Source: Prosthecobacter fusiformis (GTDB lineage Bacteria > Verrucomicrobiota > Verrucomicrobiia > Verrucomicrobiales > Verrucomicrobiaceae). From it: a stretch of DNA of 64,000 bases. A model generated the notes under the pieces. It did no database searches. It was not told the origin of the DNA and worked only from the letters and a program-made list of their open reading frames with translations. This document shows, one piece after another, positions 25,612 to 35,323 of this stretch. The position numbers were made by a program, and so were the translations under genes. Location of the stretch: NCBI RefSeq assembly GCF_004364345.1, contig NZ_SOCA01000001.1:1464391-1528390 (forward strand), read 5' to 3'. Within the stretch, counting starts at the first letter, position 1. Each line of letters opens with the position of its first letter.

Positions 25612-27714
25612 TTAACCGGGTCGGCGAAGGGCGGATTCACGCTCCCAAATGCGGCCTTTTTTAGCCGTCGTGATGTATTTGGAAAGAGCGGTTTCTGAAG
25701 GCAACGGCAGGATGCCATCGGTGGGTGTCACGCCCGCCTGATCCAGCAGAGGCTGCGCTTCTGGGGTGTGGCCGATGACTTTAAGATGTGCAAAGGCATC
25801 GCTGACCCAGTTCACCGCCGCAGACTGAGTGGCGAGGTCGTTTGCACCCTCTTTAGAGGCGAGAATGACCACGGCATCGAAGAAAATAGAAGGCCCGCCG
25901 GAGATGGGGAAATCGGCCTCGAAAAGAGTGCCTTCACTGTCCACCGCGCCACCGATTTTGGGTGCGATGACAGCCACAGCCGCTTTTTCTTTTTTGGCAC
26001 GTTGCTGCAATGACATGAGCAACGTGGAATCAAAGCCATCCGTCACCAAGACACCAATCTTGCGGCCCTGAAGGGTGACTGGCGCTTTGTGAATGATGCT
26101 GAGGCTAGGGGACGGCTCAAGATCACGCGGGGCGACTGCGGGTTCAATACTTTCCGACTCATCGGGCATGCCTAATGCATCAGTCACTCCGGCATGGAGA
26201 TCGGCATCGATGTTGGCTAAATGACCCAGCATGCGCAAGCGGATGGGCTTGTTTTCCACCTTGGCCAACTCAAAGGCGAAAGCGCTCACAATGTGGGTTT
26301 GCTCGGTCGGAGTCATGGAACGGAAGAAAAGACGTGCCTGGGAATAGTGATCCGCAAAGGTTTCGGAACGCTTGCGGATTTTGGTCCCATCCATTACTTC
26401 GGGTACGGAGACAAAACCGCGTGTGGGATTTTCACGAGGCGCACCGCCATCGAAGCTATTGGGCTCATAATTAACGCGTCCCTTAGGCACTTCCATCTGG
26501 CGGAGACCGTCACGCTGGAAATTACGCATGGGGCAACGTGGGGCGTTGACAGGGATCTGATGGAAGTTAGGTCCACCCAGACGCGAAAGCTGGGTGTCCT
26601 GGTAGGAAAAGAGTCTTCCCTGCAAAAGCGGGTCATTGGAAAACTCAATGCCAGGGACGATGTTGGAGGGCAGGAAGGCGACCTGCTCTGTCTCGGCAAA
26701 AAAGTTATCCACGTTTCGGTTGAGCACCAGTTTCCCTACCATACGCAATGGGATGATTTCTTCCGGAATGAGCTTGGTGGCATCCAGGACGTCAAAGTCC
26801 AAGCCTGCGGCAGTTTCTTCATCGAAGACCTGCAAACCAAGTTCCCACTCAGGAAAGTCGCCGTTTTGGATGGCGTCCCAAAGGTCACGGCGATGGAAGT
26901 CTGGATCAGCCCCATTGATTTTCACAGCTTCATCCCAAAGAACGGAGGCAGTGCCTAGCTTTGGACGCCAGTGGAATTTGACGAAATGGGAGACGCCTTC
27001 TGCATTAACAAGGCGGAAGGTGTGGACACCGAAGCCTTCAATCATGCGCAGGGAACGTGGGATGGCCCGGTCTGACATGGTCCACATGAGCATATGCATG
27101 GTCTCGGGGCTCAGGGAAACGAAGTCCCAAAAGTTGTCATGCGCAGAAGCAGCCTGAGGAAACCCCCGGTCCGGCTCCATCTTCACAGAATGGACGAGGT
27201 CTGGAAACTTCATGGCATCCTGAATGAAAAAGACAGGGATGTTATTACCGACCAGGTCGTAATTGCCCTCGCTGGTGTAAAACTTCACGGCAAAGCCGCG
27301 CACGTCACGTGGCAGATCCCCGGAACCTGCACCGCCGGCCACGGTGGAGAAGCGAACGAAGACCTCTGTCTTCACCTTCGGATTTTGCAAAAAAGCAGCT
27401 TTGGTAATGTCGCTCAGGGATTCATACACCTGGAAATAACCATGCGCTCCTGAACCGCGTGCATGCACGATGCGCTCAGGGATACGTTCATGGTCAAAGT
27501 GGGTGATCTTTTCCCGCAGAACAAAGTCCTCCAGCAAGGCGGGACCGCGCAGACCAGCCTTGAGCGAGTTTTGATTGTCAGAGATGGGGACGCCGTGATT
27601 AGTCGTGAGCGTCTGCTTAAGGTCATCTGTGGTCTGATGGGTCTCTGCGGGAATCTGTCCAGTGAACGGACATTTCGGCGCAGGGGCAGGAGTGGTATTG
27701 GATGGGGCGGACAT
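25612..27714 (-). CDS. katE: large-subunit monofunctional catalase (clade II, HPII-like)
   Basis: About 700 aa from ATG 27714 ([19 protein letters not shown]); a longer frame to 27813 is unlikely. Catalase core: active-site His in [15 protein letters not shown], Asn region [15 protein letters not shown], and the proximal Tyr in [12 protein letters not shown]. The extra C-terminal domain from about residue 560 ([26 protein letters not shown]) is the flavodoxin/DJ-1-like domain typical of large catalases. It dismutates hydrogen peroxide in the cytosol. It has its own unit: the 6S-like RNA with its terminator lies upstream and a terminator follows. Confidence 0.96.
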   Translation of the reverse strand: MSAPSNTTPAPAPKCPFTGQIPAETHQTTDDLKQTLTTNHGVPISDNQNSLKAGLRGPALLEDFVLREKITHFDHERIPERIVHARGSGAHGYFQVYESLSDITKAAFLQNPKVKTEVFVRFSTVAGGAGSGDLPRDVRGFAVKFYTSEGNYDLVGNNIPVFFIQDAMKFPDLVHSVKMEPDRGFPQAASAHDNFWDFVSLSPETMHMLMWTMSDRAIPRSLRMIEGFGVHTFRLVNAEGVSHFVKFHWRPKLGTASVLWDEAVKINGADPDFHRRDLWDAIQNGDFPEWELGLQVFDEETAAGLDFDVLDATKLIPEEIIPLRMVGKLVLNRNVDNFFAETEQVAFLPSNIVPGIEFSNDPLLQGRLFSYQDTQLSRLGGPNFHQIPVNAPRCPMRNFQRDGLRQMEVPKGRVNYEPNSFDGGAPRENPTRGFVSVPEVMDGTKIRKRSETFADHYSQARLFFRSMTPTEQTHIVSAFAFELAKVENKPIRLRMLGHLANIDADLHAGVTDALGMPDESESIEPAVAPRDLEPSPSLSIIHKAPVTLQGRKIGVLVTDGFDSTLLMSLQQRAKKEKAAVAVIAPKIGGAVDSEGTLFEADFPISGGPSIFFDAVVILASKEGANDLATQSAAVNWVSDAFAHLKVIGHTPEAQPLLDQAGVTPTDGILPLPSETALSKYITTAKKGRIWERESALRRPG

Positions 27715-27896
27715 GGTTGTTCTTTTGATGGATAAAAGGTCCGTATACACGCCGCGCCCTATTCTCAGGGACGGTGGCTTCCGGCCGAACACCCACACAT
27801 CGTCCCCTGACACTTCTTTGGATGTCTGAAGGGATTTTTAAAGTCCGCCAAGGACATCTCGCCGTGGTGGGATCGCCCATACATCGGCCTAAAAAT

Positions 27897-27928
27897 GAAA
27901 GCGCCCTGGACAAGAGCCAGGGCGCTTT
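27897..27928 (-). terminator. intrinsic terminator of the candidate 6S RNA
   Basis: A 12-bp perfect stem (27898-27909 with 27917-27928) and 7-nt loop. Read on the minus strand it is followed by a T-rich stretch (tttcattttta). No protein gene ends before it on that strand, so it points to a non-coding transcript coming from about 28195. Confidence 0.75.
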
Positions 27929-27929
27929 G

Positions 27930-28115
27930 AGTCCCACGTTGTGCCGTCCGGTCTGAGGACCTCGTATCCCAAGGGCGACGAGGTGGGAATCCATGAACAA
28001 GGGCGCTGTCTTCCAGTAAAGGCATGACAAGACATCCCAGGTCACGCGACTCCCGGAGTCATAAAAACGGGCCGGGTCACTAACAGCCCGATGACGAACA
28101 CTGCAGGAAAGTGAA
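27930..28115 (-). ncRNA. ssrS: candidate 6S RNA
   Basis: The non-coding stretch has its own promoter and terminator on the minus strand. The 5' arm GTGTTCGTC-AT-CGGGCTG (starting at 28101) pairs with the 3' arm CAGACCGGACGGCAC (ending at 27941): GUG:CAC, UU/G internal loop, CGUC:GACG, AU bulge, CGGGCUG:CAGACCG with one mismatch. E. coli 6S has the same order (GATGTTCGCAAGCGGGC with GCCTGCGGCGGCATC). The 160-nt span between arms fits 6S size, and internal hairpins (gactc-cgg-gagtc; acctcg...cgaggt) are present. 6S RNA binds sigma-70 RNA polymerase by mimicking an open promoter. The exact ends are estimates. This is structure-based recognition only. Confidence 0.55.
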
Positions 28116-28200
28116 GGAAGAGATGAACAGTCTCTCTTCCAGGGAAAAGGTATTTCAAAGAGCGGCGAAAGCCCGCAGGCTTCCGTGTTAAAACAAACTT

Positions 28201-28229
28201 AGCATAGACAGGGCCAGGTCTGCATTCAA
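28201..28229 (-). promoter_or_regulatory. sigma-70-like promoter for the candidate 6S RNA
   Basis: On the minus strand: TTGAAT (28224-28229), 17-bp spacer, TATGCT (28201-28206). Transcription would begin near 28194, giving a roughly 300-nt transcript to the terminator; a mature 6S would then need 5' trimming. Confidence 0.55.
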
Positions 28230-28300
28230 GACAGATATGAGATGGATCACGCGCCAAAAAGGTGGCTGGCGAAAGTTTCCAGCCCGCTGCATTTTGCTTG

Positions 28301-28657
28301 ATGTTTGAATCTCGTGAATCGCCCCTTGCTCCACGGCATGTGTTTGCCTGGCGGATGTTCTGGTTCTTCCTCATGGCGCAGATGCTGGCGGGCACAGCGC
28401 TGGCTATTGGCATCCTGGGCTACCGCTACATTGCGGAGATGAGCTGGGTGGACAGCCTGCTGAATGCTTCCATGATCCTGGGAGGCATGGGACCCATGGG
28501 TGAACTGAAGAGTGATGCCGCCAAGATCTTTGCCAGTGCGTATGCTCTTTTCAGCGGGCTGGTGTTCATTTCTGTGATGGGCATCGTACTAGCCCCGGCG
28601 GCGCATCGCGCGTTGCATCTTTTCCACCTCGACGAAGACGATACCAAAAAACCGTGA
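28301..28657 (+). CDS. small membrane protein of unknown function
   Basis: 118 aa from ATG 28301 (MFESRESPLAPRHVF). Two or three hydrophobic segments: FWFFLMAQMLAGTALAIGIL near the N-terminus, a middle segment around DSLLNASMILGGMGPMG that may be a re-entrant loop, and ALFSGLVFISVMGIVLAP. A short acidic tail follows. The GGMGPMG stretch resembles a pore-loop type sequence, but this is not enough to claim a channel. It overlaps the next gene by 4 bp, so the two are translationally coupled. Confidence 0.75.
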   Translation: MFESRESPLAPRHVFAWRMFWFFLMAQMLAGTALAIGILGYRYIAEMSWVDSLLNASMILGGMGPMGELKSDAAKIFASAYALFSGLVFISVMGIVLAPAAHRALHLFHLDEDDTKKP

Positions 28658-29025
28658 GTGCTCCTGAACGTGTGGTGATCCTCGGTGCCAGTGACAAACC
28701 TGACCGCTATGCCTACAAGGCCATGAAGGCGCTGCTACAGCATGGGCATGAGGTGGTGCTGGTGCATCCGCGGCTCAAGGAGATCGAAGGCCATCCCGTC
28801 TTGGCCGATATCGGCGATGTAACCGGCCCGGTGGACACGGTGACGATGTATGTAGGACCTGCCATCTCCGCAAACTTGGCCGATAAACTCACCGCACTGA
28901 AACCCGCACGGGTCATCTTTAATCCCGGCTCTGAGAACCCCGACCTCCAAGACAAGCTGGAGTCCTCAGGCATCCGCCCGGAGGAAGCCTGCACACTCGT
29001 CATGCTGGCCACGGGCCAGTATTAA
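28654..29025 (+). CDS. CoA-binding domain protein (YccU-like)
   Basis: 123 aa from GTG 28654 inside a GTGA overlap with the previous stop. A Rossmann-type CoA-binding fold: VVILGASDKPDRYAYKAM, then VVLVHPRLKEIEG, VDTVTMYVGP, and ARVIFNPGSENP. The family (pfam CoA_binding_2) is widespread and its physiological role is unclear. Coupling to the small membrane protein suggests a joint function. Confidence 0.85.
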   Translation: MSAPERVVILGASDKPDRYAYKAMKALLQHGHEVVLVHPRLKEIEGHPVLADIGDVTGPVDTVTMYVGPAISANLADKLTALKPARVIFNPGSENPDLQDKLESSGIRPEEACTLVMLATGQY

Positions 29026-29026
29026 C

Positions 29027-29821
29027 CTAACCAAGAGTTTTTCCAAAAAACCGCAGGCTGTCCACCAGATGTGCATGCCAGTACTCCCAAGTATGGCCGC
29101 CGGAGAACTCCTCATACACATGTGGAATGCCTTCCCGGTCTAACTGTTGATGCAAAGTGCGGTTATGCTCAATGAGGATGTCATCGCTGCCGCAGTCAAA
29201 ACGCAGCGGAGGCAGGAGAGAAACGTTCTTTTTCAGGCACTCGATAACGGACAGCGGCTCCTTCTCGGTCAAAACAAACTGCGCTGAAGTCTCCTCCACG
29301 AAACCCTGCATATGGGCGATATCCGTACAACTGCTGTGCGCACTGATGGCGGCGAATTTCTCCGGATGCAGTGCTCCCAGGCGCATGGCACCGTAACCTC
29401 CCATGGAAAGGCCCGCTATAAACCGGGGTGCCCGGGCTACGCGTGGATCTACAAGCGTGGCAGCGGTCGGCACTTCTTCCACGATCCAGCGATGATAGTC
29501 TGCCTCCGCATGTTGAGCGTAGCCACTGCCATCGCCCCAGAGTCCATCGGAGGGCATCGCCAGCATCATCGGTGGCAGATTTTCCTCGGCGATCAAGCGG
29601 TCCAGAACACGATGCGCCCCGCCTTTAAAAAGCCACGCCCAATGACTGCCATAGACTCCGTGCAGCAGGATGACGAGCGGCAGCGGTCCCATGGGTGACG
29701 AGGGCGGCACGTAAAGGCTGAGATCCGCCCGGCGTTTCAGCGCGGAGGATTTAACCGTGACAAAAGAAACACCCGCAGGGGCAAACTCTGGCAGCGAGAC
29801 CTCAATGGTACGAAAAGGCAT
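29027..29821 (-). CDS. alpha/beta-hydrolase esterase (putative esterase family)
   Basis: 264 aa from ATG 29821 (MPFRTIEVSLPEF); a longer frame to 29902 would overlap the toxin gene upstream. The nucleophile elbow is GLSMGGYGAM, the oxyanion-region strand is LVILLHGVYGSHWAW, and the catalytic His is in SGGHTWEYW near the C-terminus. This resembles the S-formylglutathione hydrolase/esterase D and XynC-type esterase group. No signal peptide, so it is likely cytosolic. Substrate unknown. Confidence 0.85.
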   Translation of the reverse strand: MPFRTIEVSLPEFAPAGVSFVTVKSSALKRRADLSLYVPPSSPMGPLPLVILLHGVYGSHWAWLFKGGAHRVLDRLIAEENLPPMMLAMPSDGLWGDGSGYAQHAEADYHRWIVEEVPTAATLVDPRVARAPRFIAGLSMGGYGAMRLGALHPEKFAAISAHSSCTDIAHMQGFVEETSAQFVLTEKEPLSVIECLKKNVSLLPPLRFDCGSDDILIEHNRTLHQQLDREGIPHVYEEFSGGHTWEYWHAHLVDSLRFFGKTLG

Positions 29822-29882
29822 AGGCCATTCAACACAGCGGCTCCAAGGAAACAACGTGGGAGTGAAGACACGGTCAAGCTTT

Positions 29883-30269
29883 TCACCACAGCCGAGCGGC
29901 ACCCAGTAGCGACAGCGGTAGATCCGGTGACAGAAGTGTCATTCCCGATTCAATAGCCTGCGCGGCAAGAAGACGGTCGAAGGGATCCACATGGGTGCGT
30001 GGAAGTTCGCCACTGAGGAAGATGGCAGCTTGAGTGAGCGGAAGAATTTGAACCTGATAAAACTCCAGCCTGCTAGGCAGCCACTGCCGAGGAGAATCCG
30101 GCAAAGGCAGTTTGCCGGAAGAGTACTTTAAAGTGATTTCCCAGATACTGACGTCACTGAGATAAAACGTATTTGCAGTCGCATTAAGCTGGCGTTTAGC
30201 TTCATCCGATAACCGGCCTGGTGGAAGGGCTAGCCAGAGAAAGGTGCAGGTATCAAGGAGCAGATTCAT
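29883..30269 (-). CDS. PIN-domain toxin (VapC-like)
   Basis: 128 aa from ATG 30269, overlapping the antitoxin stop by 4 bp (ATGA). PIN-domain acidic residues: LLLDTCTFLWL (first Asp), SIWEI (Glu), and DPFDRLLAAQA (third and fourth acidic positions). The FLWL and DPFDRLL motifs place it in the type II PIN family, whose members are Mg-dependent RNases. It forms a toxin-antitoxin pair with the upstream gene. Confidence 0.88.
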   Translation of the reverse strand: MNLLLDTCTFLWLALPPGRLSDEAKRQLNATANTFYLSDVSIWEITLKYSSGKLPLPDSPRQWLPSRLEFYQVQILPLTQAAIFLSGELPRTHVDPFDRLLAAQAIESGMTLLSPDLPLSLLGAARLW

Positions 30270-30508
30270 AGCCCCCATTCCTTAAGCTCATCTTCTGTGA
30301 GAGGTGCAAATGCGGAATCAGGAAAGACAAAAGGCGGATCAAGAGTTTCCCCCACCTTCGGACGCGGATTGATTGGTTTGGGTTGAATGGGCACCAGCAT
30401 CGCCACCGCAGTTTTGCCTCGAGCGATGATGTATTCTTTGCCTTGCTCCACCTCGGCGAGGTAACGCGAAAGGTGAGTCTTCGCCTCATGGGTGGTAATG
30501 GTCTTCAT
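30266..30508 (-). CDS. Phd/YefM-type antitoxin
   Basis: 80 aa. The N-terminal DNA-binding fold KTITTHEAKTHLSRYLAEVE and GKEYIIARGKTAVAML is typical of Phd/YefM antitoxins. The C-terminal tail (PPFVFPDSAFAPLTEDE) would wrap the PIN toxin. It precedes the toxin with a 4-bp overlap, and such pairs usually autorepress their own promoter. Confidence 0.88.
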   Translation of the reverse strand: MKTITTHEAKTHLSRYLAEVEQGKEYIIARGKTAVAMLVPIQPKPINPRPKVGETLDPPFVFPDSAFAPLTEDELKEWGL

Positions 30509-30562
30509 GCATCTATTCTAGCAACCCTCACAAACTTAGTCAAGTTAGTCCACTGTGAGTAT

Positions 30563-31294
30563 TCACTCCGGCTTCACTGAGAAGTCACTGTCATCCAAGG
30601 AGCGCAGAACGAGCTCGCGAGGCACACAGAAGTCATCCATCTCCAGACAGCGTAGGATACCGTCGGCGATGTGTTCAGGTTTGAGGAAGAGCTGTTTGGG
30701 GGCACTGCGGGTGGAGGCCTCATCCCAGAAGGCCGTATCCACACCGCCAGGCAAGATAGCGGTGACGCGGATACGGTGGGCGGCGGCTTCTTCGGCAAGG
30801 CCTTGAGTAAAACCACGCACGCCCCATTTGGCCGCACAATAAACCGTCTCGCTTGGGATGCCTCGCAGGCTGGCGGTCGAGATGACATTGACGATGTGAC
30901 CGTTTCGGCGGGGGATCATGGCACGCAAAGCTGCCTGGCAGCCGAGGATGGTTCCTTTAAGATTTACGTCCAGCATGATGTCAATCTCGCCTTCGGTGTA
31001 GTCGGTGATCCACCGATGGCGGGCCAGACCAGCATTGTTGATCCACACAGAGATGTCACCCCAGTGGGCGGTGGTTTCAGTCACGATGCGAGCCACGTCC
31101 TCTCCCCGGCTCACATCGGCGGTGATGGCCAGGGCCTGGCTTTCCGGCAGGTGATTCAAGGCCTCCGAAAGCGCACTAAAGTCGAGGTCAACCAAGACTA
31201 CCCTGGCACCCCGGCCGATGAGCGCGTGAGCTGTAGCAAGTCCGATGCCGCGTGCGGCCCCGGTGATGACGCAGATTTGATCGTGAAGATTCAT
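30563..31294 (-). CDS. short-chain dehydrogenase/reductase (SDR)
   Basis: 243 aa classical SDR: ITGAARGIGLATA at the N-terminus, LVDLD after strand beta-2 (an Asp suggests NAD preference), INNAG, a catalytic Ser in VISTASLRG, and YCAAK as the YxxxK pair. Substrate unknown. Same strand as the dehydrogenase upstream, with 46 bp between. Confidence 0.88.
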   Translation of the reverse strand: MNLHDQICVITGAARGIGLATAHALIGRGARVVLVDLDFSALSEALNHLPESQALAITADVSRGEDVARIVTETTAHWGDISVWINNAGLARHRWITDYTEGEIDIMLDVNLKGTILGCQAALRAMIPRRNGHIVNVISTASLRGIPSETVYCAAKWGVRGFTQGLAEEAAAHRIRVTAILPGGVDTAFWDEASTRSAPKQLFLKPEHIADGILRCLEMDDFCVPRELVLRSLDDSDFSVKPE

Positions 31295-31340
31295 GAGCGC
31301 TGATTTTGCGCAGCATGCGGATCTTTGCCAAGCATTCGCT

Positions 31341-32339
31341 TCAAGTGAGCACGGTACCTGGAAGGAAGCTGCTATCTTTCACAGCGTTGATATTGGCCAC
31401 GGTCACGCGGGCGATTTCACCCAAGGCCTCTTGTGTTAGAAACGCCTGGTGAGAGGTGATGAGGACATTGGGCAACGAAACCAGCAGGGCCAGGGTATCA
31501 TCCTGAAGTACGTGGCCGGACAGATCTTCAAAAAAGATGCCTTCTTCCTCCTCATACACATCCAACGCCACGCCTCCAAGGTGGCCTGATTTGAGTGATT
31601 CGATAAGTTCAACGGTGTCCACCAGTTTACCGCGACTGGAATTGACCAGATAGGCACCCGGCTTCATTTGCGCCAGGGTTTCGCGGTTCAGCAGATGATG
31701 GGTTTCCGGAGTCAGCGGAAGGTGAAGGGAAACGACGTCGCTTTCCTTCAGCAAGGTTTCCAGAGACGTATATTCGATGCTGTTGGAGGTGGCCCATTCG
31801 TCAACGGGAAAAGGATCATGAGCGAGAACACGGGTGCCGAAGCCCCGAAAGATCTGGGCTGTGCAACGTCCGATTTTTCCGGTGCCCACAATGCCAACCG
31901 TCTTGCCATAGAGATCAAATCCGACAAGCCCAGCGAGAGAGAAATTATGCTCACGCACGCGGTTATATGCCCGATGGATCTTGCGATTGAGCGTCATCAA
32001 AAGAGTGACGGCGTGCTCCGCTACTGCATGAGGTGAATACGCAGGCACACGGGTGACTGCGATGCCCAGCTCACGCGCAGCAGGCAGGTCCACTTGGTTG
32101 AAACCTGCACAGCGAAGAGCAGCAAGCTTGACACCCGCGGCGGCCAGTTTTTCCAGACAAGGACGGTCCAGCTTATCATTCACAAAAACACAGACGGCGT
32201 CAGCTCCAGAAGCAGTGGATGCTGTTTCTGCCGTGAGGCGAAAATCGTGGAAAATCCAGTCCACAGCATCGCTGCCAGGGGCTGCTAGAACCGCTTCGCG
32301 GTCATAGGGTTTAGTATCGAAAAAGGCGACGGAGATCAT
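31341..32339 (-). CDS. D-2-hydroxyacid dehydrogenase (D-lactate dehydrogenase-like)
   Basis: 332 aa. NAD-binding GIVGTGKIGRCTAQIF, active-site Arg in NSSRGKLVDT, Glu in DVYEEEEGIFFED, and His in ITSHQAFLT. The DVYEEEEGIFF segment is characteristic of LdhA/fermentative D-lactate dehydrogenases. It reduces pyruvate or another 2-oxoacid with NADH. Twelve bp separate it from the P-type ATPase upstream, so they are probably one operon. Confidence 0.9.
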   Translation of the reverse strand: MISVAFFDTKPYDREAVLAAPGSDAVDWIFHDFRLTAETASTASGADAVCVFVNDKLDRPCLEKLAAAGVKLAALRCAGFNQVDLPAARELGIAVTRVPAYSPHAVAEHAVTLLMTLNRKIHRAYNRVREHNFSLAGLVGFDLYGKTVGIVGTGKIGRCTAQIFRGFGTRVLAHDPFPVDEWATSNSIEYTSLETLLKESDVVSLHLPLTPETHHLLNRETLAQMKPGAYLVNSSRGKLVDTVELIESLKSGHLGGVALDVYEEEEGIFFEDLSGHVLQDDTLALLVSLPNVLITSHQAFLTQEALGEIARVTVANINAVKDSSFLPGTVLT

Positions 32340-32351
32340 GGATGAGAAGAA

Positions 32352-35090
32352 TTATTCAGGTAGGGTGTCTTTGCCTCGCCCACCACCAAAGCGGACCCAT
32401 TTTTCAAACTCCACTGCCGCAAAGGAGAGCAGGGTGACAATGAGAATTTTCACCCAAGATCCACCCCCTAAAGGCTGGGTATGAAAAAGCTTGTTCATGA
32501 CCGGCGCATAAGTGAAGAGCAACTGGGCACCCACCATCCCAAGTGCACCGAGAATCGCGAGGCGGTTGGTCCACAGGCCGATGGAAAAGAGCGAGTGGTT
32601 CAAGGAACGGCAGCTAAAAAGATAGGCGATCTCCACCATCACGATGACATTGATGACCGCTGTGCGAGCTGCTGCCTCTGTCTGGCCTCCGGTGTTCATT
32701 TCATTAAAGAATAACCAAAAGGCACCGCAGATCATGATTAATGAAATCAAGCCTGTGCGCATGAAAAGCGGGAATGTAAGCAAAGGACGTTTTGGGTCGC
32801 GTGGAGACCGCTGCATGAGGTCAGGCTCATTGGGCTCAAAGACGAGCATCAGCCCCAGAAAGACCGCCGTGGTCATGTTCACCCAAAGGAGCTGAACAGG
32901 CAGCACTGGCAGCGTGAGTCCAAAGAAGATGGAGACCAGGATGATGGATCCTTCACCCAAGTTCGTTGGCAGCGTCCACACAATGAATTTACGCAGGTTG
33001 TCAAAGACTCCCCTGCCTTCTTCCACAGCAGCTTGGATCGTGGCGAAGTTATCATCAATGAGCACCATATCTGCAGCCCCTTTGGCCACATCCGTACCCG
33101 TGATACCCATGGCGATGCCGATGTCCGCCTGTTTCAGCGCAGGAGCATCATTAACCCCATCACCAGTCATGGCGACGACGTGGCCATAAGACTGCAAGGC
33201 TCTCACAAGGCGCAGCTTCTGCTCTGGGGCGACGCGGGCGAAGACCTCCACCCGATGGGCGATGGCCGGAAGATCCACATCACTAATTTTTTCCAGTTCC
33301 TGGCCGGTCATCGTCTGCACACCATCACCGTCGGCGATGCCCAGCTTTTCCGCGATGGCCCTGGCTGTCAGGGCGTGGTCACCCGTGATCATCTTGACCA
33401 GGATGCCCGCACGCCGGCAGTTCGCCACCGCCGCAATCGCCTCGGGACGGGGTGGATCAATCATGCCCTGAAGGCCTAAAAAAGTCATGCCTCCCTTCAC
33501 ATGATCATGCGACAGATCACCTTCTAGAGGAACCTGATGACTGCGGGCAAATGCGAGGACGCGCATGCCCTGAGAAGCCATCTTTTCCACAGCGGTTCGG
33601 ACGGCTTCTTTATCCAAAGCAACTGGTTTGTCTTCGCTGCCGAGCATGTCGGAACAGCGCTCCAAAAGACGCTCCACGGCCCCAACTTTATAAATCACCC
33701 GTCCACTTTCGTGCTCATGCAGTGTGGCACGAAACATATGCTGGGATTCAAAGGGGATCATGCTATGGCGCGGCGAATCCTGCATGGAAGTCTCATGGTC
33801 CAGACCGGCTTTGGCTCCCGCCACCAGCATGGCTGCCTCTGTCGGATCCCCTTGCATGAGGTGACGTCCTTCTTCAATAACAAGCTGTGAATCGTTGCAT
33901 AGCACCCCTGCGCGCAAGCATTCCAACAGAGCCGGATGCACAGCGAGATCGATTTTAGATCCCACTGCATCCAGCACGTCCCCGCGCGGTTCATAACCGA
34001 CCCCGGTGATCTGGTAATCCTGCCCGCCTGCATAGACACGCTGCACGGTCATCTGGTTCTCAGTGAGCGTGCCCGTTTTGTCGGAGCATACCACGGTCGT
34101 GCTGCCGAGGGTTTCCACAGCGGGCAGTTTGCGGATGATGGCACGGCGTTTGGCCATGCGGCTGACGCCAATCGCCAGCACGATAGTGACTGCTGCAGGC
34201 AGCCCCTCCGGGATGGCACCGACAGCCAGCGCAACGGAGGCCATGAACATCTCCACCGGTGGCTCACCGCGCCCTACGCCCACGGCAAAGGTCACGACGG
34301 AGAGGCCAAGAATGACCCAAAGAAGCAACTGGCTGAAGGCAGAAATTTTGCGGGTTAAAGGCGTGGATAGCTCCACCGTTTCCGAAATTAGCCAAGCGAT
34401 GCGCCCTGTCTCTGTCTTGTCTCCAATCGCGGAGACGAGGCCTTGCGCGGTGCCATAGGTCACTGAGGTGCCTGCGAAGGCCTGATTCTTCCTGTCTGCC
34501 AGGACAACATCGTGGCCTAATACATCCGCGTGCTTTTGCACCGGCACGGATTCACCCGTGAGGGCAGACTCATCCACTTGAAGGCTGTTGACTTCAAACA
34601 ACCGGAGATCAGCAGGTGTCCGGTCGCCGCTTTGCAGCAGCACGACATCTCCAGGCACCAGTTGTGAAGAAGGCACGCGCGCCTTCCTTCCATCGCGACG
34701 CACGGTCGCCTCGGTAATGACCAGGCTGTTCAGTGCATCAATGGCTTTTTCAGCCTTGGATTCCTGGATATAACCAATGATGGCATTGGCCAAAACCACG
34801 CCAAAAATGACGCCGGAATCCACCCATTCCTGAAGCAGAGCCGTGATGACAGAAGCCCCCACCAGGAGATAAACCAGCGGCTGGTTGAACTGCTGAAGAA
34901 AGCGCTTCCACCCTGGTGTGCCCGCGCGAGCAGAGATGCTGTTAGGCCCATACTTCTTTTGCCGTTTCTTCACCTCCTCGTCAGTGAGACCGTGTTTGCA
35001 ATCCGATCTGAGCAAGCGGGTGACTTCGGAAGTTTCGAGCTTATGCCAGTCGCTGGAAGCGAGATTAGAGTTAGGTTTCATCATGGTCAT
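32352..35090 (-). CDS. cation-transporting P-type ATPase (P2-type)
   Basis: About 912 aa, ATG 35090 preferred over an upstream TTG. N-terminal cation-ATPase domain (EVTRLLRSDCKHGLTDEEV), actuator TGESVPV, phosphorylation site CSDKTGTLTENQM, ATP-binding KVGAVERLL, hinge TGDGVNDAPALKQADIGIAMG, and about ten membrane segments including AVGAIPEGLPAAVTI in M4. The PEGLPAAVT motif fits P2A/P2B Ca-type or the bacterial Na/K/Ca-like pumps; specificity is uncertain. Inner membrane. Confidence 0.92.
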   Translation of the reverse strand: MTMMKPNSNLASSDWHKLETSEVTRLLRSDCKHGLTDEEVKKRQKKYGPNSISARAGTPGWKRFLQQFNQPLVYLLVGASVITALLQEWVDSGVIFGVVLANAIIGYIQESKAEKAIDALNSLVITEATVRRDGRKARVPSSQLVPGDVVLLQSGDRTPADLRLFEVNSLQVDESALTGESVPVQKHADVLGHDVVLADRKNQAFAGTSVTYGTAQGLVSAIGDKTETGRIAWLISETVELSTPLTRKISAFSQLLLWVILGLSVVTFAVGVGRGEPPVEMFMASVALAVGAIPEGLPAAVTIVLAIGVSRMAKRRAIIRKLPAVETLGSTTVVCSDKTGTLTENQMTVQRVYAGGQDYQITGVGYEPRGDVLDAVGSKIDLAVHPALLECLRAGVLCNDSQLVIEEGRHLMQGDPTEAAMLVAGAKAGLDHETSMQDSPRHSMIPFESQHMFRATLHEHESGRVIYKVGAVERLLERCSDMLGSEDKPVALDKEAVRTAVEKMASQGMRVLAFARSHQVPLEGDLSHDHVKGGMTFLGLQGMIDPPRPEAIAAVANCRRAGILVKMITGDHALTARAIAEKLGIADGDGVQTMTGQELEKISDVDLPAIAHRVEVFARVAPEQKLRLVRALQSYGHVVAMTGDGVNDAPALKQADIGIAMGITGTDVAKGAADMVLIDDNFATIQAAVEEGRGVFDNLRKFIVWTLPTNLGEGSIILVSIFFGLTLPVLPVQLLWVNMTTAVFLGLMLVFEPNEPDLMQRSPRDPKRPLLTFPLFMRTGLISLIMICGAFWLFFNEMNTGGQTEAAARTAVINVIVMVEIAYLFSCRSLNHSLFSIGLWTNRLAILGALGMVGAQLLFTYAPVMNKLFHTQPLGGGSWVKILIVTLLSFAAVEFEKWVRFGGGRGKDTLPE

Positions 35091-35323
35091 CAGCAAGGTT
35101 GTTCAGTTCTACACCAACTCCTTGAGCGCGATGGCCTGATGATGAAAGCCAGGCCAATGCAGGCGAAACAAGTTTCTTTCCATGCTCCCGGTTATGCTGT
35201 GAGGCAATCCACAATCGCCCTATCCTCGGCTTTTCATCCCTTTTATAACAGACCACGCAGCGTGTATCACAAGATAAGCGTGAAGACGGCGTGGCTCACG
35301 AAGCCTATCCTTGCATAACATCG

